Source: Sphingomonas sp. IC-56 (GTDB lineage: Bacteria; Pseudomonadota; Alphaproteobacteria; Sphingomonadales; Sphingomonadaceae). From it: 64,000 nucleotides of DNA. The notes beneath the pieces are model-generated. The model searched no databases. It saw only the letters and a list, made by a program, of their open reading frames with translations, and had not been told where the DNA came from. The stretch is from the NCBI RefSeq assembly GCF_021043375.1, contig NZ_JAJNDV010000007.1, forward strand, positions 120,299-184,298, in the 5' to 3' direction. A program made the translations under genes and the position numbers. Shown here piece by piece: positions 54,601-62,303 of the stretch; positions within the stretch are counted from its first letter, which is position 1; the number at the start of each line of letters is the position of its first letter.

Positions 54601-54880
54601 ACGTCGCGCTGATCGTCACCTGCCCGCGCGCGGTCGAATTGGAGCTGAAATAGAGCAGTCCGTCGATGCCGGTCAGCTGCTGCTCGATCACCTGCGTGAC
54701 CGAATTCTGCACCGTCTCGGCCGACGCGCCGGGATAGCTCGCGCGGATATTGACCTGCGGCGGCGCCACATCGGGATATTGCGCGATGGGCAGCGACAGG
54801 ATCGCGCCCACGCCGGCCAGCATCACGATGATCGCCAGCACCCAGGCAAAGATCGGCCGGTCGATGAAAATACGCGACAT
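51689..54880 (-). CDS. RND multidrug efflux permease (AcrB/MexB, HAE1 family)
   Basis: 1063 residues: [23 protein letters not shown] at the N-terminus, twelve expected membrane helices and two large periplasmic loops. The proton-relay aspartates are visible in [22 protein letters not shown], and [22 protein letters not shown] and [16 protein letters not shown] are conserved. It pumps hydrophobic compounds through the adaptor and outer-membrane channel encoded with it. The long antisense frame across it is a shadow. Confidence 0.97.
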   Translation of the reverse strand: [1063 protein letters not shown]

Positions 54881-56154
54881 TAGTTGCTCTTCGACTGACC
54901 GGCATTGCCGCCCGCAGCCCCGCCGCCGCTACCGCGCGGACCACCGCCGCCCTGCGTTGCCGCCTGTCCGCCACCCTTGGGCGCCTGAATCTTCTGCGGC
55001 GCACTCGCCGGCACCGGCCGGATCTCGGCGTCGGGGCGCAGGTTCGCGGTGCCCTGCACGATCACCTTGTCCCCCGGAGCGAGGCCTTGCGTCACCACCC
55101 AGTACGCGCCCTGCGTCCGCTCGGCGACCACCGTGCGCGCCACCGCGCGGTTGCCCGGCCCCACGATATAGACCGTCGCCGCGCCCTTGGGATCGCGCGA
55201 CACGCCCGCCTGGGGTACCAGGAACGCCTCCGTATCGATCGCCTGGGCGAACTGCGCCCGCACGAACATGCCCGGCAGCAACAGCCCTTCGGGATTATCG
55301 AACCGCGCGCGCAGCGTCACCGTGCCGGTATTCTGGTTCACCACCACTTCGGAGAACTGGACCGTGCCCGTCCGCCCGAAGTCGCTGCCATCCTCCAGCA
55401 CCAGCCGCACGCTGGCGGAGCCCGGAATGGTGCCCCCCTTGGCCATCGCCTTGCGCAGCGCCAGCATCGCCGCGCTCGATTGCTGAATATCGACGAAGAT
55501 CGGGTCCAGCCGCTGGATGACGGCAAGCGGATCGGCCTGGTTGGTCGTCACCAGCGCACCCTCGGTCACCAGCGACCGCCCGATGCGCCCCGTGATCGGC
55601 GCCGGCACCTTGGTGAAGCGCAGGTTGATCCGCGCGGTCTGCACCGCGGCATTGTTCTGCGCGACGGCGGCGTTAGCCTGCTGCGCCTGCGCGGCGACGT
55701 CGGTATATTCCTGCTGGCTGACCGCTTCCATTTCGGCGAGCGGGCGATAGCGCTGCGCCCGGATGCGCGCGGCGTTCGCATTGGCCTGCGCGCTTTGCAG
55801 GTTGGCCTGCGCCTGCGCGGCCTGCGCCTGATAGATGCTGGGGTCGATCTGGTAGAGCGTCTGCCCGGCCTTCACGATCGATCCTTCGGTGAAGAACCGC
55901 TTCTGCAGGATGCCGGCCACCTGCGGCCGCACTTCGGACATCTGAAAGGCAGTGACACGCCCGGCCAGTTCGGTGGTCACCGGCACGCTGGTCGGCTGCA
56001 CCACCACATAGCCCACCTGTGCCGGCCCGCTGGGGCCGCGTCCGCCGCCCTTTTTCTGGGCGGGGTCCTGCGTACCGCCGCAAGACGCCAGCAGCGACGC
56101 CGCCAGCAAGAGGACCGTGGATCGGCGGCGGCTCGTCAAATGGGAATGCTGCAA
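54880..56154 (-). CDS. RND efflux periplasmic adaptor lipoprotein (AcrA/MexA family)
   Basis: About 424 residues from a TTG at 56154; the start is weak and an in-frame TTG five codons later is possible. It has lipobox LLASCGG, a split biotinyl-lipoyl domain (VRPQVAGILQKRFFTEGSIVKAGQTLYQIDP; VPAPITGRIGRSLVTEGALV), an alpha hairpin rich in Ala/Gln between them, a beta barrel and a Gly-rich tail. First gene of the operon. No TetR or MarR regulator flanks it. Upstream lie repeated TGTxTCAGGA sites and a small ORF with a terminator. Confidence 0.93.
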   Translation of the reverse strand: MQHSHLTSRRRSTVLLLAASLLASCGGTQDPAQKKGGGRGPSGPAQVGYVVVQPTSVPVTTELAGRVTAFQMSEVRPQVAGILQKRFFTEGSIVKAGQTLYQIDPSIYQAQAAQAQANLQSAQANANAARIRAQRYRPLAEMEAVSQQEYTDVAAQAQQANAAVAQNNAAVQTARINLRFTKVPAPITGRIGRSLVTEGALVTTNQADPLAVIQRLDPIFVDIQQSSAAMLALRKAMAKGGTIPGSASVRLVLEDGSDFGRTGTVQFSEVVVNQNTGTVTLRARFDNPEGLLLPGMFVRAQFAQAIDTEAFLVPQAGVSRDPKGAATVYIVGPGNRAVARTVVAERTQGAYWVVTQGLAPGDKVIVQGTANLRPDAEIRPVPASAPQKIQAPKGGGQAATQGGGGPRGSGGGAAGGNAGQSKSN

Positions 56155-56248
56155 ATGTTCTGACCCGCTCTGCGCGCCCGTTTCCGGGCGGAATTCAGTG
56201 TGGAAACCCGCCCATAAGGCGCAGGTTGCGGCGCATCTACAGCTTAAA

Positions 56249-56280
56249 TGTATCAGGATGTGTCAGGACTTCCCGACACA
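56249..56280. promoter_or_regulatory. Repeated TGTxTCAGGA sites upstream of the RND operon
   Basis: Tandem TGTATCAGGA and TGTGTCAGGA (9 of 10 identical), followed by CTT and the inverted TCCCGACACA half. The TGTGTC/GACACA arms make a 6-bp palindrome. The position, 95-126 nt before the adaptor start, suits a regulator-binding site or promoter region. No known operator was matched. Confidence 0.45.
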
Positions 56281-56285
56281 AAGAC

Positions 56286-56315
56286 AAAAGGCCGCCTCTC
56301 GCGAGAGAGACGGCC
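56286..56315 (-). terminator. Intrinsic terminator after the 22-codon ORF, upstream of the RND operon
   Basis: On the minus strand, stem GGCCGTCTCTC / GAGAGGCGGCC (11 bp, one G-U pair) with a TCGC loop, followed by TTTTGTCTT. It lies 49 nt beyond the small ORF stop and about 130 nt before the RND adaptor start, so it would either end an independent short transcript or attenuate the efflux operon. Confidence 0.85.
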
Positions 56316-56363
56316 CTTCCATTGCCGAGCCGCTGCGGCGAGCAGCTCTGCTACTTAGTGCCT

Positions 56364-56432
56364 TCAGCCGGCAATCACGCCGAAGCGAACCGAAGCCTTG
56401 GGCGCCGCAACTAGCATGTGACAATGAGACAT
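56364..56432 (-). CDS. 22-residue ORF with near-perfect Shine-Dalgarno; small protein or leader peptide
   Basis: ATG 56432 encodes a peptide starting [14 protein letters not shown] and ending VRFGVIAG, then TGA. An in-frame ATG six codons upstream lies ahead of the SD and is less likely. The upstream sequence has 12 consecutive bases complementary to the 16S rRNA 3' end with 7-nt spacing to the ATG, and an intrinsic terminator follows. The pair argues for genuine, high translation. The peptide has a His/Cys-containing N-terminus and no signal. It could be a free small protein or the sensing ORF of an attenuator for the downstream RND operon. No homologue is recognised. Confidence 0.6.
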   Translation of the reverse strand: MSHCHMLVAAPKASVRFGVIAG

Positions 56433-56434
56433 CA

Positions 56435-56446
56435 GATCACCTCCTT
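56435..56446 (-). promoter_or_regulatory. Exceptional ribosome-binding site (12-nt anti-SD complement)
   Basis: Minus strand AAGGAGGTGATC; its complement GATCACCTCCTT is the conserved 3' tail of bacterial 16S rRNA. Twelve contiguous matches are far beyond the 4-6 usual in this window. The AGGAGG core is 7 nt from the ATG at 56432. Confidence 0.85.
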
Positions 56447-56516
56447 CCATGTTGTTGAACTCGAAGGGGAATATGGGTGTGCGGCAAGATTTGTGAAGGG
56501 GGTGCCTACAACAATA

Positions 56517-56654
56517 ATTCCTCCCCGGCACGGGGAGGGGGACCGCCGCCAAAGGCGGTGGTGGAGGGGGCTCTCCGCCCAGGAGCCGCTCGCGGAAATC
56601 CCCCTCCACCCCCAGCTGACGCTGGCGGTCCCCCGCCCCGTGCCGGGGAGGATT
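56517..56654. repeat. Palindromic repeat element, family A, copy 4
   Basis: Outer modules CCTCCCCGGCACGGGGAGG and its inverse-like CCCCGTGCCGGGGAGG. Inner left hairpin pairs ACCGCCGCC with GGCGGTGGT; the inner right one pairs CCAGC with GCTGG. The loop GGCAC on the left is matched by GTGCC on the right, so the two halves are true inverted copies. It lies between the divergent 22-codon ORF and hisS and ends 48 nt before the hisS ATG. Confidence 0.85.
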
Positions 56655-56702
56655 ACAAAGGCCTTCCCGCGCCCTCCCAAACCCCGTATCAGCCCGCCCC
56701 AA

Positions 56703-58057
56703 ATGGCACGCATAGAAACCCCCAAGCGCATCCGGGGCACCCAGGACATCTTCGGCGAAGAGCAGCGCCGCTTCGCCACCGTCATCGACGCGTTCGACCG
56801 CGTCCGGCGGCTTTATTGCTTTCAGCGGCTGGAGATCCCGATCTTCGAGGCGACCAATGTCTTCGCCCGCTCGATGGGCGAGACCAGCGACGTGGTCTCG
56901 AAGGAAATGTACACCTTCGAGGATCGCGGCGGCGACTCCATCACCCTGCGCCCCGAATTCACCGCGGGCATCGCGCGGGCGTACATCACCGAGGGCTGGC
57001 AGCAATATGCGCCGCTGAAGCTCGCCACCTCCGGCCCGGTGTTCCGCTATGAGCGCCCGCAAAAGGGCCGCTTCCGCCAGTTCCACCAGATCGACGCCGA
57101 GATCATCGGCGCGCCTGAGCCCGCCGCCGACGTCGAACTCCTCGTCCTCGCCGACCAGCTGCTCCACGATCTCGGCATCCACGAAGGCGTGACCCTTCAG
57201 CTCAACACGCTGGGCGACGCCGAAACCCGCGACGCCTGGCGCACCGCGCTCGTCGCCCATTTCGAGGCGCACAAGGACCAGCTGTCGCAAGACAGCCTGA
57301 CGCGTCTGGAAAAGAACCCGATGCGCATCCTCGATTCGAAGGACCCGGGCGACCGCGCCGTCGCCGACAGCGCACCAGACATCGACGCGTATTTGACCGA
57401 CGAAGCAGACAGCTTCTTCAAGGCGGTAACCAACGGCCTCGACGCCGCCGGCGTGGCCTGGACTCGCAACAGCCGCCTGGTCCGCGGCCTCGATTATTAC
57501 CGCCACACCGCCTTCGAGTTCGTCACCGACCGCCTCGGCGCGCAGGGCACCGTGCTCGCCGGTGGCCGCTATGACGGCCTGATCGGCTCGCTCGGCGGCC
57601 CCGAGACCGCGGGCGTGGGCTGGGCGGCGGGCGTCGAGCGGCTGGCGATGCTGATCGAAGAGCCGGCGGCCGAGCGGATCGCGGTAGCAGTCATTCCAAT
57701 GGGCGCTCAGGCGGACTTGTACGCGATGGGGGTAGTGGCAGACCTGCGTCGTGCCGATGTTGCGGCCGACATGGCTTTTCGCGGCAACCTAAAGAAGCGA
57801 ATGAGCAAGGCCAATGTGCAGGGGGCCAGCTACGCCGTGCTGATTGGCGACGAGGAGATTGCCAGCGGAAAACTTACGGTGAAGGATCTTGGTTCGGGAA
57901 AGCAGTACAGCTTCTCCGGCGACGAACTTTCCGCATTCAAGCACGCGGCTTGGCTTCGAAGTACAGGCGTTGAAGACGCAGACGTCGAGAGCGAGACGCT
58001 GCTCGAGGAAATGCTAGCTGAGTGGGCGGCAGGATTGTGGACTGAGGTTCCCTCGAC

Positions 58058-58061
<4 letters not shown>
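56703..58061 (+). CDS. hisS: Histidyl-tRNA synthetase, with compositionally distinct 3' third
   Basis: 452 residues from ATG 56703 ([20 protein letters not shown]), no clear SD. Class II motifs are present: motif 2 around [20 protein letters not shown], the HisA block [15 protein letters not shown], and motif 3 [13 protein letters not shown]. The anticodon-binding domain follows, ending with an unusual acidic tail (about 45 residues after KQYSFSG). From about 57685 onward codons change abruptly, with many A- or T-ending codons, unlike the strongly G/C-ending first two-thirds. It overlaps prfA by 4 nt. Confidence 0.94.
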
Positions 58062-59131
<1,070 letters not shown>

Positions 59132-59154
59132 CGCGCGCCGTGCATCTTCTTCTT

Positions 59155-59244
59155 CGTCACCCCGGCCTTGAGCCGGGGTCCCGCTTCCTTGAGCGAGCAG
59201 AAGAAGAAGAAGAAGCGGGATCCCGGCTCAAGACCGGGATGACC
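59155..59244. repeat. Palindromic repeat element, family B, copy 3
   Basis: CGTCACCCCGGCCTTGAGCC ... CGGCTCAAGACCGGGATGAC, with the inner pair CCCGCTTC/GAAGCGGG and an AAGAAGAAG-rich centre. It begins 23 nt after the prfA stop and is followed immediately by a family A copy, so the prfA-prmC gap is built from stacked repeats. Confidence 0.85.
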
Positions 59245-59270
59245 CGGGGCAAGGGCGGCTCCGTCAATCA

Positions 59271-59401
59271 ATCCTCCCCCGGAGGGGGAGGGGGACCATG
59301 CGCAGCATGGTGGAGGGGTATTCTCCGCGGGCAACGTCGCTGGTGGTGAGCTACCCCTCCGTCATCCCTTCGGGCTGCCACCTCCCCCTCCGGGGGAGGA
59401 C
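59271..59401. repeat. Palindromic repeat element, family A, copy 5
   Basis: Outer CCTCCCCCGGAGGGGGAGG and CCTCCCCCTCCGGGGGAGG; inner left ACCATGCGCAGCATGGT. The right inner module (CATCCCTTCGGGCTGCC region) is decayed. The loop sequences group it with copy 2. Confidence 0.82.
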
Positions 59402-59465
59402 TCAAAAGCCGCAAACCGCTGGTCTGTCGCTGCGCGGATATGGAGTAGACGGGCTAACACAATCT

Positions 59466-59491
59466 CCCTCTCACCGCGCGCGGTGAGAGGG
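59466..59491. repeat. Hairpin of a further repeat type before prmC
   Basis: A perfect 11-bp stem CCCTCTCACCG / CGGTGAGAGGG with a CGCG loop, 80 nt before the chosen prmC start. Nearby CCCTTCCGCCCGCGAAGGG may be its partner module. Between 59402 and 59571 nothing else is recognisable. Confidence 0.6.
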
Positions 59492-59571
59492 TAGGGGAGC
59501 GTGGCATGACATCCGATCCGAGCGAATCACCTGAACCAGGCTCTGCCCTTCCGCCCGCGAAGGGAGAAAGC

Positions 59572-60381
59572 GTGCACGCAACCCTCGCCGCCGCCACCAG
59601 CCAACTCGCCCCGATCACAGACACCCCCCGCCTCGACGCCGAACTCCTGATGGCACACGCGCTGGGCACCACGCGTAACGACCTCCTCCTGCGCCACCTC
59701 GACGCCGCCACCCCGCACGGCTTCGCCGCGCTCCTGAACCGTCGCCTGAACCACGAACCCGTCGCCTACATTACCGGCACCCGGGCCTTCTGGACCATCG
59801 ACCTCGAAGTCGGTCCCGGCGCGCTGGTACCTCGCCCGGACAGCGAAACCCTTATCGAAGCCGCGATCGAGCATTTCGCCCGCCGAACCCCGCGCACCAT
59901 TCTCGATCTCGGCACCGGCCCGGGCACGCTGCTGCTCGCCGCGCTCGATCAATGGCCCGAAGCCGAGGGCCTTGGCATCGACGCGTCCGACTCCGCGCTC
60001 GCTTATGCCCGCCGCAACGCCGATCGCCTTGGCCTCGCGCCGCGCGCCAGCTTCCGCCTTGGCAACTGGGCCGAAGACCTCACCGGCCAGTTCGACCTCA
60101 TCCTCGCCAACCCGCCCTATATCGGCACCGGCGAAGCGCTCCCGCCCGAGGTGCGCGACCATGAGCCCGCTTCGGCGCTGTTCGCCGGCGCCGATGGCCT
60201 GGACGATTACCGTCGCATCGTGCCGCAGCTTCCGCGCCTGCTCGCCCCCGGCGGCGCGGCGCTGCTGGAGATCGGCTGGACCCAGGCCGACGCGGTTTGC
60301 GCGCTGGGTGCCGAGCATGGGCTGGAACCGCGCGTCTACAAGGATCTTGGCGACCGTCCCCGGGCGGTACGCCTCACTTGA
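59572..60381 (+). CDS. prmC: Release factor glutamine methyltransferase
   Basis: 269 residues from GTG 59572, chosen because AAGGGAG lies 5-6 nt upstream; an ATG at 59506 adds 22 low-complexity residues that read through repeat sequence. It has the N-terminal helical domain (RLDAELLMAHALGTTRNDLLL), a Rossmann SAM fold (ILDLGTGPGTLLLAAL) and the catalytic NPPY (LILANPPYIGTG). It methylates Gln in the GGQ motif of release factors, in keeping with prfA just upstream. Confidence 0.93.
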   Translation: MHATLAAATSQLAPITDTPRLDAELLMAHALGTTRNDLLLRHLDAATPHGFAALLNRRLNHEPVAYITGTRAFWTIDLEVGPGALVPRPDSETLIEAAIEHFARRTPRTILDLGTGPGTLLLAALDQWPEAEGLGIDASDSALAYARRNADRLGLAPRASFRLGNWAEDLTGQFDLILANPPYIGTGEALPPEVRDHEPASALFAGADGLDDYRRIVPQLPRLLAPGGAALLEIGWTQADAVCALGAEHGLEPRVYKDLGDRPRAVRLT

Positions 60382-60651
60382 ACGACCCTTGCGACACCCC
60401 ATATTTCCACTTGGAGATCGATGCTGCACCGGCTAAGAACGCGAACGGGGCAAAGCACTTTCAACCACGTCAGACCACGTCGTTGAATTTCGGGGCATTT
60501 GCCCTCTCCAGGTCATGTGAGCCACTGCAGTCCGGTGGCCATGGCAGACGGAAAGAACCGGCAGTTCCGGGGCTTTCCGCGGTTGTAACGTGCATCCGGG
60601 ACCGCTGATGGATCGACGGACGGCTTAGGTAGACAGGACAAACAGACCTTG

Positions 60652-61449
60652 ATGAACAATCGTCAGGCTAACGGCCGCCGTCGCGGTCGTGGTGGTCAGC
60701 AGCAGCAGCGCCCCGGTGGCGGCAACCAGGGTAATGGCAGCCGGATCGACAATCGCGCGCGGGGCAATGCCGCCCAGCTGCACGAAAAGTACAAGAACCT
60801 GGCCTCCGACGCGCAGCGCCAGGGCGACCGGGTCAACACCGAATATTATCTGCAGTTCGCCGATCACTATTTCCGGGTGCTGAGCGAAACCCGCTCGCGC
60901 TTCGAGGAACAGCAGCAGCAGCGCCGCCCGCGTGAAGACATGGACGGCAGTGACGACGACTTCGAATATGGTGCCGAGGGCGAGCAGGCCCAGCAGCCGC
61001 AGCAGGGCGAAGCGCGCCAGCAGCGCGAACCTCGCGAACAGCGTGAACCGCGCGAAAATCGCGCGCCGCGTGGCGAAAACCGCGACTATCGCGAGCGTGA
61101 ACCGCGCGAAAACCGTGAAAATCGGGACAACCGCGAAGGGCGGGATCAGCGCAACGGCTATGCCAATGGCAACGTCGCTGCCGCACCGGTCGAGAGCCAA
61201 GTGCCTGTGGAAGCTGCCGAATCCGCTCCGGTCGAGGTGCGTGAGGATGCCGAGCCGCGCCGCCGCACCCGCCGCCCGCGCCGCGAGGAAAACGCTGCGC
61301 CGGTAGACGCGGGTGAGGGCCTCGATCTGGCCGTCCTGCCGCCCGCGCTCGGCGATGTGGTTTCAGCCGAAGTGTCTGAAGAAGAACCGAAAAAGCCGCG
61401 CCGCCGCCGCACTGCGCGGACCGAGGACGCCGAAGCGCCGGCCGTCTGA
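60652..61449 (+). CDS. DUF4167 protein with disordered Arg/Glu/Gln-rich region
   Basis: 265 residues from ATG 60652 (a TTG 3 nt earlier is possible). The conserved DUF4167 core is GSRIDNRARGNAAQLHEKYKNLASDAQRQGDRVNTEYYLQFADHYFRVL (residues about 30-80). The N-terminus is RNA-binding-like (RRRGRGGQQQQRPGGG). The rest is disordered, with tandem REPRE/RENRE-type repeats and basic patches. The prfA-prmC-DUF4167 order is typical of alphaproteobacteria. The 270-nt leader 60382-60651 has a small GGGCATTTGCCC hairpin and a CCACGTC direct repeat but no gene seen. Confidence 0.88.
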   Translation: MNNRQANGRRRGRGGQQQQRPGGGNQGNGSRIDNRARGNAAQLHEKYKNLASDAQRQGDRVNTEYYLQFADHYFRVLSETRSRFEEQQQQRRPREDMDGSDDDFEYGAEGEQAQQPQQGEARQQREPREQREPRENRAPRGENRDYREREPRENRENRDNREGRDQRNGYANGNVAAAPVESQVPVEAAESAPVEVREDAEPRRRTRRPRREENAAPVDAGEGLDLAVLPPALGDVVSAEVSEEEPKKPRRRRTARTEDAEAPAV

Positions 61450-61485
61450 AGACACCGCGTTTTCCGCGTCGACAAGATAGTCGCT

Positions 61486-61520
61486 AATCGGCGGCTGAGC
61501 CCAGGCTCAGTCGCCGATTT
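61486..61520. terminator. Bidirectional terminator between convergent genes
   Basis: Long stem AATCGGCG-g-CTGAGC / GCTCAG-t-CGCCGATT with a CCAG loop: 14 paired bases with one internal mismatch. It is flanked by a short T run on the right and lies 36 nt after the DUF4167 stop. The right arm contains the stop codon of the opposite 61507 gene, so the last codons of that gene are part of the terminator. Confidence 0.75.
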
Positions 61521-61809
61521 CCATTTGGTCCTTCAGCGGATCCTCAACCCGCGCATCATGTCCGCTCCCTGAGGAGAGGAACATCAATCCCATCAATGCT
61601 GCAGTGAGCATGATGGTCAGAAACACGCCTAAAAACGTCGCGCTAGCCGTCACCCAGTCCAGCCCGCCCAGCGACCAGTACAGCGCCAGCTCGGCCGCCC
61701 CCGTCGCCAGCAGCGCCACCCCCGTCATCCACCACAGAATACGCTTGAACCGCCCCCACGCGAAAGCCGCGTAGGCCGGATCGTCCAGGTCTTGCTCCTC
61801 CTCGGGCAT
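61507..61809 (-). CDS. Small two-helix membrane protein of unknown function
   Basis: 100 residues, acidic N-terminus (MPEEEQDLDDPAYAAFAWGRFKRILWW), two hydrophobic helices (MTGVALLATGAAELALYW; ASATFLGVFLTIMLTAALMGLMFL) and an acidic C-terminus. It is divergent from the CBS gene. No function recognised. Confidence 0.72.
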   Translation of the reverse strand: MPEEEQDLDDPAYAAFAWGRFKRILWWMTGVALLATGAAELALYWSLGGLDWVTASATFLGVFLTIMLTAALMGLMFLSSGSGHDARVEDPLKDQMEIGD

Positions 61810-61874
61810 GGCTTTGCAATTGCGCCCGAATCATGGAAGAAACAACTGCCTCAGGCACAGGGCGGAGTCGGCGC

Positions 61875-62303
61875 ATGACCATCGCGGCAATCCTGGACGG
61901 CAAGGGGCGCGACGTCGTCTCGATCGACGCGGACCAGTCGGTCACGCAAGCAGCATCGCTCCTGGCCGAACGCCGCATCGGCGCAGTACCGGTAATGCGG
62001 GACGGCACAGTGGCGGGCATCTTCTCCGAACGCGACGTGATTTACTGCCTGGCCAACGACGGCGCCGCCGCGCTCGACCGCCCGGTGTCGGACGTTATGA
62101 CCGCTCCCGCAATCACTGTCGGACCAGGTGAGTCCGTCCTCGCCGCTCTGGCCCTCATGACCCAGCGCCGCATCCGCCATCTGCCCGTTGTGGAGGGCGG
62201 CCGCTGCATCGGCCTCGTTTCGATCGGCGACCTGGTTAAGTACCGGATCGACCGCATCGAAGCCGAAGCGGAGGCGATGCGCAGCTACATTCAAACGGCG
62301 TGA
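61875..62303 (+). CDS. Two-CBS-domain protein
   Basis: 142 residues from ATG 61875 (MTIAAILDGKGRDVVS), with GGAG 9 nt upstream; an ATG at 61833 would add 14 unconserved residues. It has a tandem Bateman module: first CBS ending GIFSERDVIYCLA, second ending GLVSIGDLVKYRI. It presumably senses adenine nucleotides, with no attached effector domain. Its 3' end overlaps the convergent flippase by 13 nt. Confidence 0.9.
   Translation: MTIAAILDGKGRDVVSIDADQSVTQAASLLAERRIGAVPVMRDGTVAGIFSERDVIYCLANDGAAALDRPVSDVMTAPAITVGPGESVLAALALMTQRRIRHLPVVEGGRCIGLVSIGDLVKYRIDRIEAEAEAMRSYIQTA

Noticed and set aside
51608..54883. 1091-codon plus-strand frame opposite the RND permease
   Set aside because: Antisense shadow; Arg/His/Gln-rich, no motifs, exactly covers a well-supported permease.
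59506..59571. N-terminal 22 residues of the longer prmC frame
   Set aside because: Low-complexity Pro/Ser/Glu sequence reading out of a repeat; the GTG at 59572 has a proper SD and gives normal family length.
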